Shown: positions 56,577-64,000 of the stretch, one piece after another
Layout of the letters: each line of letters opens with the position of its first letter
Numbering within the stretch: position 1 is the first letter of the stretch
Source: Pseudoduganella violaceinigra DSM 15887
GTDB taxonomy: Bacteria > Pseudomonadota > Gammaproteobacteria > Burkholderiales > Burkholderiaceae_D
Assembly: GCF_000425385.1 (NCBI RefSeq)
Contig: NZ_AUDI01000012.1
Coordinates: 62,001-126,000 of the forward strand
Direction of reading: 5' to 3'
Length of the DNA: 64,000 nt
The notes under the pieces: model-generated
Databases searched by the model: none
Seen by the model: the letters and a program-made list of their open reading frames with translations, nothing else
What the model was told of the DNA's origin: nothing
Position numbers and translations under genes: made by a program

Positions 56577-58439
56577 ATGCCGCAATACCGTTCCTATACC
56601 ACCACCCAAGGCCGCAATATGGCGGGCGCCCGCGCCCTGTGGCGCGCCACCGGCATGAAGGACGGCGACTTCAATAAGCCGATCATCGCCGTGGTCAATT
56701 CCTTCACCCAGTTCGTTCCGGGCCACGTGCACCTGAAGGACCTGGGCCAGCTGGTCGCGCGCGAGATCGAAGCTTCCGGCGGCGTGGCCAAGGAATTCAA
56801 CACCATCGCCGTGGACGACGGCATCGCCATGGGCCATGGCGGCATGCTGTACTCGCTGCCGTCGCGCGACTTGATCGCCGACTCGGTGGAATACATGGTC
56901 AACGCGCACTGCGCCGACGCCATGGTCTGCATTTCCAACTGCGACAAGATCACGCCCGGCATGCTGATGGCCGCCATGCGCCTGAACATCCCGGCGGTGT
57001 TCGTTTCCGGCGGGCCGATGGAAGCGGGCAAGGTGATCAAGGCCGTCAACGGCGGCGAGAAAATCATCAAGCTGGATCTGATCGATGCCATGATCAAGGC
57101 CGGCGACAGCAGCGTCTCCGATGCCGACGTGGCCGAAGCCGAGCGCTCGGCCTGTCCGACTTGCGGTTCCTGTTCCGGCATGTTCACCGCCAATTCGATG
57201 AACTGCCTGACCGAGGCCCTGGGCCTGTCCCTGCCGGGCAACGGCACCATCGTCGCCACCCACAGCGACCGCAAGGAACTGTTCCTGCGCGCCGGCCGCC
57301 TGATCGTCGAACTGGCCAAGCGCCACTACGAACAGGATGACTACAGCGTCCTGCCGCGCTCCATCGCCACCAAGCAAGCCTTTGAAAATGCCATGGCGCT
57401 GGACGTATCGATGGGCGGTTCCACCAACACCGTGCTGCATCTGCTGGCGGCGGCGCATGAGGCGCAAGTGCCGTTCACCATGGCCGACATCGACCGCATC
57501 TCGCGCAAAGTGCCTTGCCTGTGCAAGGTGGCGCCGATGACGGACAAGTACCACATCGAGGACGTGCACCGTGCGGGCGGCATCATCTCCATCCTCGGCG
57601 AGCTGGCGCGCGCCGGCCTGCTGGACACCACGCAGCACACCGTGCACACCGCCACGCTGGGCGAAGCGATCGAACAGTACGACATCAAGCGCAGCGACGA
57701 CGCGGCCGTGCACCAGCTGTTCCGCGCGGCGCCGGGCGGCGTGCCGACCCAGGTGGCGTTCTCGCAGTCCGAGCGCTTCGCCTCGTCGGACCTGGACCGC
57801 AGCAACGGCTGCATCCGCGACCTGGAACACGCTTATTCGAAAGACGGCGGACTGGCTGTCCTGTACGGCAATATCGCCGAGAAGGGCTGCATCGTGAAGA
57901 CCGCCGGCGTGGATGAATCGATCCTCACATTCAGCGGCAAAGCGCGTGTATTCGAGAGCCAGGACGCGGCGGTGGAAGCCATACTGGGCGACACCGTGCA
58001 TGCCGGCGACGTTGTGATCATCCGCTACGAAGGCCCGAAAGGCGGCCCCGGCATGCAGGAAATGCTGTATCCGACGTCCTACATCAAATCGAAAGGCCTG
58101 GGCAAGGCCTGCGCGCTGTTCACGGACGGACGCTTCTCGGGCGGCTCCTCCGGGCTGGTGATCGGCCACGCCTCGCCGGAAGCGGCCGAAGGCGGCGCCA
58201 TCGGCCTGGTGGAAGAAGGGGACATGATCGACATCGACATCCCCTCGCGCACCATCAATCTGCGCGTCGCGCCGGAAACGCTGGCGCAGCGCCGCAGCGC
58301 CATGGAGGCGCGCGGCGCCGGCGCCTGGCAGCCGCGCGAGCGCCAGCGCTATGTCTCGCAAGCCCTGCAGGCCTACGCCGCGCTGACCACGTCCGCCGAC
58401 CGCGGCGCCGTGCGCGACCTGTCCCAGCTCAAGCGTTAA
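56577..58439 (+). CDS. ilvD: dihydroxy-acid dehydratase
   Basis: A 620-residue Fe-S enzyme of valine, isoleucine, leucine and pantothenate synthesis. Visible motifs: the N-terminal [43 protein letters not shown] and [24 protein letters not shown], with cysteines that ligate the cluster, and [27 protein letters not shown] precedes ATG 56577. Confidence 0.98.
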   Translation: MPQYRSYTTTQGRNMAGARALWRATGMKDGDFNKPIIAVVNSFTQFVPGHVHLKDLGQLVAREIEASGGVAKEFNTIAVDDGIAMGHGGMLYSLPSRDLIADSVEYMVNAHCADAMVCISNCDKITPGMLMAAMRLNIPAVFVSGGPMEAGKVIKAVNGGEKIIKLDLIDAMIKAGDSSVSDADVAEAERSACPTCGSCSGMFTANSMNCLTEALGLSLPGNGTIVATHSDRKELFLRAGRLIVELAKRHYEQDDYSVLPRSIATKQAFENAMALDVSMGGSTNTVLHLLAAAHEAQVPFTMADIDRISRKVPCLCKVAPMTDKYHIEDVHRAGGIISILGELARAGLLDTTQHTVHTATLGEAIEQYDIKRSDDAAVHQLFRAAPGGVPTQVAFSQSERFASSDLDRSNGCIRDLEHAYSKDGGLAVLYGNIAEKGCIVKTAGVDESILTFSGKARVFESQDAAVEAILGDTVHAGDVVIIRYEGPKGGPGMQEMLYPTSYIKSKGLGKACALFTDGRFSGGSSGLVIGHASPEAAEGGAIGLVEEGDMIDIDIPSRTINLRVAPETLAQRRSAMEARGAGAWQPRERQRYVSQALQAYAALTTSADRGAVRDLSQLKR

Positions 58440-58455
58440 AAAGGCGGGGCAAAAA

Positions 58456-58525
58456 AGTCGGGGTCAATTCTGGCAATCGGACATGCACATTCGTGCGTGT
58501 CCGAATGCCAGAGTTGACCCCGACT
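58456..58525. repeat. REP-like palindrome, copy 2
   Basis: Imperfect inverted repeat with arms of about 33 bases around ATTC. The outer part AGTCGGGGTCA and the inner TCTGGCAATCGGACA match copy 1 (12627-12709) almost base for base. It lies between ilvD and the convergent Trp-rich protein gene. Confidence 0.8.
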
Positions 58526-58539
58526 GTTGAGCCTGTCGC

Positions 58540-58773
58540 TTACTTGCGCTTCTGCATATCTTCGAAGTTCTTCTTGATGCGTTCCTTGCGCCGCTGCTCG
58601 TCGATGTTGTGCGCCTTGCGCTTGTCGAGGCCCAGCATCGGTTCGACGAATTCGAACCAGAGGAAGGCAACGCCCGCAACGCCGATGATCCACCACCAGG
58701 ACATTTCGGCGAACTTCCAGACTTCAAAATACTTCAGTGCCACGAGGGCGATTAACAATAGAATAATAGGCAT
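58540..58773 (-). CDS. small Trp-rich membrane protein (TIGR04438 type)
   Basis: A 77-residue protein with two hydrophobic stretches (PIILLLIALVALKYFEVW and WWWIIGVAGVAFLWFEFV) and a Lys/Arg-rich tail ending ERIKKNFEDMQKRK. This matches the small Trp-rich proteins common in Burkholderiales. Function is unknown. Confidence 0.88.
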   Translation of the reverse strand: MPIILLLIALVALKYFEVWKFAEMSWWWIIGVAGVAFLWFEFVEPMLGLDKRKAHNIDEQRRKERIKKNFEDMQKRK

Positions 58774-58882
58774 GGATAGCTCCTTAGTATTCCATCATAG
58801 CAATATCCAGCAATCGGTCAACCCATAATACGAAATGGACGTTGTGGAGTAAAATTGTCGCAGTTTTTTCCTGGAGATGAAA

Positions 58883-59194
58883 ATGAAACGTTCCCTGATG
58901 GTTGGTTTCCTGGTTACCGCGGCATTCTCGTCGCAGGCCGCTTTTGCAAACGCCGACCTGGCGAAGGCCAAGAATTGCATGGCTTGCCACGCGATCGCCA
59001 CCAAACTGGTGGGTCCGGCCTACAAGGACGTCGCCGCCAAATATGCTGGCCAGAAAGACGCCGAAGCCAAGCTGGTGGCGAAAGTGATGAAGGGCGGCTC
59101 CGGCGTCTGGGGCGCGGTGCCGATGCCAGCCAACCCGCAGGTGACCGAAGCGGAAGCGAAGACCCTGGTGAAATGGGTCCTGTCGCAGAAATGA
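58883..59194 (+). CDS. cytochrome c (class I, c-551/c8-like)
   Basis: A 103-residue periplasmic c-type cytochrome: signal peptide ending AFA-N, haem-binding CMACH and the distal Met in VPMPANPQV, then the terminal helix EAKTLVKWVLSQ. It carries electrons between membrane complexes. ATG 58883 is chosen because TGGAG lies six bases upstream, whereas the in-frame ATG at 58877 abuts it. Confidence 0.93.
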   Translation: MKRSLMVGFLVTAAFSSQAAFANADLAKAKNCMACHAIATKLVGPAYKDVAAKYAGQKDAEAKLVAKVMKGGSGVWGAVPMPANPQVTEAEAKTLVKWVLSQK

Positions 59195-59202
59195 GATTGA
59201 AA

Positions 59203-59228
59203 AAAAAGCCGGGCTAGCCCGGCTTTTT
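59203..59228. terminator. bidirectional intrinsic terminator
   Basis: AAAAAGCCGGGC-TA-GCCCGGCTTTTT form between the convergent cytochrome and binding-protein genes; T runs on both strands. Confidence 0.9.
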
Positions 59229-59231
59229 CAT

Positions 59232-60359
59232 TTACTTGATCACCTCGATGCGCGTCTTCTTGCCGGCTTTATAGCCGAACAGGGTCAGCGCCCCGTCCTT
59301 GATATCCCCCTTGTCGTCAAAGGCGATCACGCCGCTGATGCCGTCGTAGCGCACCTTTTTCAGGAACGGCAGGTATTTGGCCGGCTCGGCCGATTTGGCG
59401 TCGGCCATGGCTTGCGCGATCGCCATCGCGGCGTCGTAGGCATACGGTGCATAGATCTGCACCTCGTAGCCGTAGCGTTTCTTGAAGCGGCTGGCGAAAT
59501 CGGCCAGCTTCTTCTCCTGCTCGGGCGTCACGCCGCCCGCTTCCGCGCAGACCACCGCGTCGTCGGCGCCGCCCGACAGCTTGGGCAGGGCCTCGGTGCA
59601 GATGCCATCGCCGCCCATCAGCCGGGCCTTGATGCCCAGGGCTTTCATCTGGCGCAGCAGGGGGCCGCCCACCGAATCCATGCCGCCGAAGAACACCAGG
59701 TCCGGGTTCTTGGCGCGGATCGACGTCAGGATGGCGTTGAAGTCGGAGGCCTTGTCGGTCGTGTACTGTTTGTCGACGATCTGCACGCCGTCGCCTTTCT
59801 TGGCCTCCTTCAGGAACTCGGCCGCCACGCCCTGGCCGTAAGCGGTGCGGTCGTCGATCACGGCGATGCGCTTGGCGCCCAGTTTCTGGGTGGCGTACTT
59901 GCCCAGCGAGCTGCCCAGCTTGAAGTCGTTCGCCACCACGCGGAAGGTGGTGTTGAAGCCCTGGCTGGTGTAGATCGGGCTGGTGGACGATGCGGAAATC
60001 TGCGGGATGCCGGCGTCGTAGTAGATTTTCGAGGCCGGGATGGTGGTGCCGGAATTCTGGTGGCCGACGACGCCGCTGACCTTGGCGTCGACCAGTTTTT
60101 GCGCGGCCGAGACGCCTTGTTTCGGGTCGCCGGCGTCGTCTTCGGACACCATCTCGAACTTGACCGCCTTGCCGTTGATCTTGAAGCCTTTGGCGTTCAA
60201 TTCTTCCACCGCCATGCGCACGCCGCTCTGATTGTCCTTGCCCAGGTGGGCGGACTGGCCGGACAGAGGGCCGACGTAGCCGATCTTGACCACTTCCTGG
60301 GCGCTTGCGGCGCCAGCAAAGGTCACGGCGATGGCGGCGATGATGGTTTTGGTTTGCAT
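59232..60359 (-). CDS. branched-chain amino acid ABC binding protein, paralogue 1
   Basis: A 375-residue periplasmic protein: signal peptide ending ASA-Q, KIGYVGPLSGQSAHLGKDNQSG, VSEDDAGDPKQG, GHQNSGTTIPAS, AVIDDRTAYGQGVA. This is the LivJ/LivK fold. AGGAGA lies before ATG 60359; a longer in-frame start is unlikely. No permease or ATPase genes accompany it here. Confidence 0.92.
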   Translation of the reverse strand: MQTKTIIAAIAVTFAGAASAQEVVKIGYVGPLSGQSAHLGKDNQSGVRMAVEELNAKGFKINGKAVKFEMVSEDDAGDPKQGVSAAQKLVDAKVSGVVGHQNSGTTIPASKIYYDAGIPQISASSTSPIYTSQGFNTTFRVVANDFKLGSSLGKYATQKLGAKRIAVIDDRTAYGQGVAAEFLKEAKKGDGVQIVDKQYTTDKASDFNAILTSIRAKNPDLVFFGGMDSVGGPLLRQMKALGIKARLMGGDGICTEALPKLSGGADDAVVCAEAGGVTPEQEKKLADFASRFKKRYGYEVQIYAPYAYDAAMAIAQAMADAKSAEPAKYLPFLKKVRYDGISGVIAFDDKGDIKDGALTLFGYKAGKKTRIEVIK

Positions 60360-60435
60360 TGCACTTTCTCCTGAAACGAAAAGGGCCGCCATGCTGGCTG
60401 GCGGCCCACGGGCTCCCCCCCGATATTCTCGCGTA

Positions 60436-61578
60436 TTACTTTACTACTTCCATCTTGGTCTTGATGCCGCCCTTGTAAGTGAACAGGGTCAGCGCGCCGT
60501 CCTTGATGTCGCCGAACTGGTCGAATTCGATGGCGCCGGTTACGCCCTGGTGCTTGATCCTGGCCAGCACTGGCAGGTATTTGGCCGGCTCGGACGAATT
60601 GGCCTGTTGCATGGCGTCGGCCATGGTCATGATGGCGTCGTACACATACGGCGCGTACAGCTGCACTTCCTGGCCGTACTTCTTCTTGTACCTGGCGCGG
60701 AAGTCGTCCATGTTCTTCTGCATTTCCGCCGTCACACCGCCGGCTTCGGCGCAGGTCACCACGCCGTCGGCGGCGGCGCCGGACGACAGGCGGTACAGGG
60801 CGTCGGTGCAGACGCCGTCGCCGCCCATGAACTTGGCGTTGATGCCCAGGGCCTTCATCTGGCGCAGCAGCGGGCCGCCGACCGAGTCCATACCGCCGAA
60901 GAACACCAGGTCCGGGTTCTTCGATTTGATATTGGTCAGGATGGCGTTGAAGTCGGAAGCGTTGGCGGTGGTGAATTCCTTGCCGACCAGCTGCACACCG
61001 GGCAGGGTTTTCTTGGCGCCCTTGATGAATTCGTCGGCCACGCCCTGGCCGTAGGCGGTGCGGTCGTCGATCACGGCGATCTTCTTGGCGCCCAGCTTCT
61101 GCACGGCGTAAGCGCCGAGGGTGCCGCCCAGCTTATTGTCGTTGGCGACCACGCGGAAGGCGGTGTTGAATTTCTGCTTGGTGTACACCGGCGAGGTCGC
61201 GGCAGGGGAAATCTGCGGGATGCCGGCGTCGTAGTAGATCTTGGAGGCCGGGATGGTGGTGCCGGAGTTCAGGTGGCCGATCACGCCCTGTACCTTGGCG
61301 TCCACCAGTTTTTGCGCGACGGCGGTGCCCTGTTTCGGGTCGCCCGCGTCATCCTCGAACTGGACCGCCCACTTGACCGGCTTGCCGCCGATTTTGATGC
61401 CCTTGGCCGTCAGTTCTTCGATAGCCATCCGGGCGCCGTTTTCCATATCCTTGCCCAGGTGCGAGTTGGGACCCGAAACCGGGGACACGTGGCCGATCCG
61501 GATGGTGTCCTGGGCGTGGGCGGCGCCGGCAAATGCCAGGGCGATGGCGACAGGGATGAACTTGTTCTTGAACTGCAT
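60436..61578 (-). CDS. branched-chain amino acid ABC binding protein, paralogue 2
   Basis: A 380-residue paralogue of the preceding gene, very similar along the whole length (RIGHVSPVSGPNSHLGKD, EDDAGDPKQGTAVAQKLVDAK, AVIDDRTAYGQGVADEF). The signal peptide ends AHA-Q. GGAG precedes the ATG. The two genes, 76 bp apart, are a tandem duplication that may differ in ligand. Confidence 0.93.
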   Translation of the reverse strand: MQFKNKFIPVAIALAFAGAAHAQDTIRIGHVSPVSGPNSHLGKDMENGARMAIEELTAKGIKIGGKPVKWAVQFEDDAGDPKQGTAVAQKLVDAKVQGVIGHLNSGTTIPASKIYYDAGIPQISPAATSPVYTKQKFNTAFRVVANDNKLGGTLGAYAVQKLGAKKIAVIDDRTAYGQGVADEFIKGAKKTLPGVQLVGKEFTTANASDFNAILTNIKSKNPDLVFFGGMDSVGGPLLRQMKALGINAKFMGGDGVCTDALYRLSSGAAADGVVTCAEAGGVTAEMQKNMDDFRARYKKKYGQEVQLYAPYVYDAIMTMADAMQQANSSEPAKYLPVLARIKHQGVTGAIEFDQFGDIKDGALTLFTYKGGIKTKMEVVK

Positions 61579-61650
61579 CGGGGTCTCCAGTCAAAAGATT
61601 CAGATTTGCCAGAGAAAATACAGCAAAAATCCCGAATGGCAAAGCAGGAA

Positions 61651-62004
61651 TTATTTACGCTGGCCGGAGCTGGCCTGCAGGTGGGTGATTTCCTGTTGCA
61701 CGGCGCGGGAAACGATCTGCCCGATGGTGTCGTGCAGGCCTTCGCGGATCTCCGCCGTCAGCCCGTGCAGCGCGTGGTTCAGGACATCGGTGATGCTGTC
61801 CTTGATGCGCTGCTCGAGCACGAAGTCGATGCGGGTCGACAGCTGGTGCAGCACGCGTTCGGACAGGCGCCGTTCCAGGCTGTCCCAGGCTTCAGCGTCG
61901 TCCAGTACCGGCAGCGCAGGCGTTTCGGCTGCAACGGGGGCCGGCGCTTCGTTATTCATGATCTCGGTCAGGACCGGGATGCTGGCGTCAAAAGGCTGGT
62001 TCAT
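61651..62004 (-). CDS. hypothetical protein downstream of holC
   Basis: A 117-residue protein: acidic, Pro/Ala-rich N-terminus, then a long amphipathic helix region (LERRLSERVLHQLSTRIDFVLEQRIKDSITDVLNHALHGL) likely forming a coiled coil. I do not recognise the family with certainty. Its start overlaps the holC stop by four bases, so it is translated with holC. Confidence 0.78.
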   Translation of the reverse strand: MNQPFDASIPVLTEIMNNEAPAPVAAETPALPVLDDAEAWDSLERRLSERVLHQLSTRIDFVLEQRIKDSITDVLNHALHGLTAEIREGLHDTIGQIVSRAVQQEITHLQASSGQRK

Positions 62005-62426
62005 TGCTTGCCTACGGTGAGATGTTTGAGCGGGAAATCCTGCCGTTTGTAGGCAGCATAACGCAGGCGGCCCGCCGCCGCATCGTCCTCGGCGGAGGAT
62101 ATGACTTCGATCAAACGGGGAAACGCTTCGAATTGCGCCGGGGCGCGGCGCGACAGGTTGACCAGCAGCCCCGCTTCCGGCAGTTCGGTGGCGTCGCTAT
62201 CGACCAGGATGATGGCTGAATCGGGCGCCAGCGGGTCGTTGGCGTGCACGTGCGGCAGGAAGTCTGTGGCGGAGAAGGACCACAAGGCCTGGTCCAGCTG
62301 CGCCAGCTGCGCCGCGTCCTCGGTCATGACGACGATGCGCGGCGTGCTGGCGTAGGCCTTGCGCAGCAGGCGGCAGGCGTACGCCACCTTGTCCGCCACG
62401 CCGCTGTGGAAATCAATCTGCGTCAT
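62001..62426 (-). CDS. holC: DNA polymerase III subunit chi
   Basis: A 141-residue protein: TQIDFHSGVADKVAYACRLLRKAYASTPRIVVMTED, LWSFSATDFLPHV, and YAAYKRQDFPLKHL near the C-terminus. Chi links the clamp loader to SSB at the fork. ATG 62426 is preferred to the TTG immediately before it. Confidence 0.93.
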   Translation of the reverse strand: MTQIDFHSGVADKVAYACRLLRKAYASTPRIVVMTEDAAQLAQLDQALWSFSATDFLPHVHANDPLAPDSAIILVDSDATELPEAGLLVNLSRRAPAQFEAFPRLIEVISSAEDDAAAGRLRYAAYKRQDFPLKHLTVGKQ

Positions 62427-62429
62427 CAA

Positions 62430-63062
62430 TCAGAAGCGGAAGTTATCCGGACCGTTGGCCGGCGTGTCGCGTTCGCGGCGCGCCTTCTCGGCCGCGGCGG
62501 CGGCTTCCCTGGCGGCGGCCTTGTTGCGTGCCACTTCTTCCGCGCTTGGCGCGCGCGCACCGGCGGCCGGCGTTGGCGACGGATTGGAATAGCCGGCCGG
62601 CAGCACCTTGGTGGCCGGGTAGCCGGCCTCGGTCAGTGCGGCATCCCAGCTGGCCTGCTCGAAGCCGAGCTGGCGCGCACGGCCGATCAGCAACAGCGGC
62701 ACTTGGCCATCGCTGCCGGCTTTTTTCAGCGCTTCATGGTCCTCGGGCGTATTGACGGTCTTTTCGCGGTAGGGAATGCCGCGCGTGGCCAGCAGGGTGC
62801 GGGCCAGATTGCAGCCGGCGCCGCAGCCGTTGGAGGTGTACAGCACCACCGGGCGGGCGCGCACGACGTCGGCCAGTTCCGGCGGCAGGTCGACCGAGCC
62901 GGTGCCGGAAGTGTTGTAATTCTTCACCTCAGAGTTCTTGGCGCTCACCGGCGGCGGCGACTCGCTGAAGTGGGTGACGCCCTTGTCGTCTTTCCACTTA
63001 TACATCTGAGCGTGCGCCACGCTGGCAGTCAGCAGCAGCAAAAGCAGGGCAGCGCGTTTCAT
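62430..63062 (-). CDS. DUF4124 protein with glutaredoxin-like domain
   Basis: A 210-residue exported protein: signal peptide ending AHA-Q, DUF4124 (MYKWKDDKGVTHFSESPPP), then a glutaredoxin-like fold (ARPVVLYTSNGCGAGCNLARTLLATRGIPYREKTVNT, VPLLLIG) with CGAGC in place of CPYC, and a charged Ala-rich tail. A thiol role in the periplasm is possible. ATG 63062 follows AAAGGAG at ten bases. Confidence 0.85.
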   Translation of the reverse strand: MKRAALLLLLLTASVAHAQMYKWKDDKGVTHFSESPPPVSAKNSEVKNYNTSGTGSVDLPPELADVVRARPVVLYTSNGCGAGCNLARTLLATRGIPYREKTVNTPEDHEALKKAGSDGQVPLLLIGRARQLGFEQASWDAALTEAGYPATKVLPAGYSNPSPTPAAGARAPSAEEVARNKAAAREAAAAAEKARRERDTPANGPDNFRF

Positions 63063-63077
63063 TTCTTTCAATCTCCT

Positions 63078-64000
63078 TTAAGCCGCCATGCCGCTGTGGC
63101 GCAGCAGGGCGTCGATGGTCGGCTCGCGGCCGCGGAAGGCGGTGAACGATTCCAGTGCCGGGCGGGAGCCGCCGACGGCCAGGATCTCCTGCTGGAAGCG
63201 CTTACCGGTTTCGGTGGACAGTTTGCCGCCGTCCAGCGCCGCCGCCTCTTCGAAGGCGGCATAGGCGTCGGCGGACAGCACTTCGGCCCACTTATAGCTA
63301 TAGTATCCCGCCGCGTAGCCGCCCGCAAAGATATGGCTGAAAGCGTGCTGGAAGCGGTTGAAGCTTGGCGGAATGATAACGGCGAACTTGCGCCGGGTGT
63401 CGTCGATCACATCCTGCACCGATTGCGCACCGGATGGCTGGAAATCGTAGTGCAGCAGCATGTCGAGCAGGGCGAATTCCACCTGGCGCAGGGTCTGCAG
63501 GCCGGACTGGAAGTTCTTCGCCGCCAGCATGCGCTCGTACAGGGCGCGCGGCAGCGGCAGCCCGCTTTTCACGTGCGCGCTCATATGGCTCAGCACATCC
63601 CACTCCCAGCAGAAGTTTTCCATGAACTGGGACGGCAGCTCGACCGCATCCCATTCGACGCCGGAGATGCCCGATACCGCCAGTTCCTCGACCTGGGTCA
63701 GCATATGGTGCAGGCCATGGCCGAATTCATGGAACAGGGTGATCACCTCATCGTGGGTGAACAGCGACGGTTGCACCTGGCCGTCTGTTTCCAGCGGCTC
63801 GGTGAAATTGCAGGTCAGGTAGGCGACCGGGGTTTGCAGCGCGCCGTTCTTCATGCGGCGGCCGCGCGCGTCGTCCATCCAGGCGCCGCCGCTCTTGCCT
63901 TCGCGGGCATACAGGTCGAGGTAGAACTGGCCGACCAGCTTGCCGTCGCGCTCGATGCGGAAGAAGCGCACGTCCTTGTGCCAGACCGGCGCGCTGTCAG
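63078..64000 (-). CDS. prlC: oligopeptidase A, 5' end outside window
   Basis: The C-terminal 307 codons of an M3-family zinc peptidase; the frame is open to the right edge. HEFGHGLHH holds the HEXXH zinc site and GISGVEWDAVELPSQFMENF the next conserved block. It also has the typical C-terminal FSHIFAGGYAAGYYSYKWAEVLSADAY. It degrades signal peptides and small peptides in the cytoplasm. Confidence 0.95.
   Translation of the reverse strand, partial: DSAPVWHKDVRFFRIERDGKLVGQFYLDLYAREGKSGGAWMDDARGRRMKNGALQTPVAYLTCNFTEPLETDGQVQPSLFTHDEVITLFHEFGHGLHHMLTQVEELAVSGISGVEWDAVELPSQFMENFCWEWDVLSHMSAHVKSGLPLPRALYERMLAAKNFQSGLQTLRQVEFALLDMLLHYDFQPSGAQSVQDVIDDTRRKFAVIIPPSFNRFQHAFSHIFAGGYAAGYYSYKWAEVLSADAYAAFEEAAALDGGKLSTETGKRFQQEILAVGGSRPALESFTAFRGREPTIDALLRHSGMAA

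Overview
The window looks like the chromosome of an Oxalobacteraceae-type betaproteobacterium (Massilia/Duganella/Telluria-like). This is an inference from high GC, a TonB-dependent starch locus, three PEP-CTERM proteins, a glucokinase-RpiR fusion typical of Burkholderiales, a small Trp-rich protein, groESL under a perfect CIRCE element, and 6S RNA directly after zapA. No phage, insertion sequence, CRISPR array, tRNA or rRNA was seen.

Positions 1-30730 are mainly a maltodextrin/starch utilisation region. It holds an outer-membrane TonB-dependent receptor, five exported glycoside hydrolases (six-hairpin, two GH13 amylase/maltodextrinase types, GH31, pullulanase), an SLC45-type MFS sugar transporter, phosphoglucomutase, a cytoplasmic GH13 alpha-glucosidase and a bifunctional glucokinase-RpiR (HexR-like) protein. 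Together they describe a route from starch fragments outside the cell to glucose-6-phosphate and glucose-1-phosphate. A 15-bp palindrome, TGTAG-N5-CTACA, recurs before the receptor, the transporter, the pullulanase and the cytoplasmic alpha-glucosidase. It overlaps the -10 box in two of them, and its odd symmetry resembles HexR-type sites, so the glucokinase-RpiR protein is the natural candidate regulator. Within this region also lie a DctBD-like two-component pair and a NitT/TauT-type ABC operon with a good sigma-54 promoter, an M2 peptidase and a POT transporter.

Positions 30739-35698 are the most unusual part: a compact minus-strand operon coding for a 58-residue peptide with two cysteines, an MvdD-type ATP-grasp ligase, an SDH/ClpP-fold serine protease, a MauE-like membrane protein, a MauD/TlpA-like CPKC thioredoxin and an ABC exporter. 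I read it as a graspetide-like RiPP system with an added disulfide module. It lies divergent to a His-rich PadR regulator (YqjI-like) and an MFS exporter; a perfect 16-bp palindrome sits just upstream of the PadR gene.

Positions 37600-48625 hold small proteins of unknown role, PEP-CTERM proteins (two are tandem paralogues with duplicated upstream regions), a DUF6882-like protein, an SDR reductase, groESL, and a ThiF/FeeM-like pair. Positions 48859-50120 are a decayed two-component system with a nonsense codon, a frameshift and several deletions.

Positions 50258-64000 are mostly housekeeping: zapB-like/zapA/6S RNA, an EVE protein, a Sel1-repeat protein, TauE/SafE, a split chromate transporter, lgt, a LysR regulator divergent from ilvD, cytochrome c, two LivJ-like binding proteins, holC, a DUF4124/glutaredoxin-like protein and the 3' part of prlC, which is cut by the window edge.
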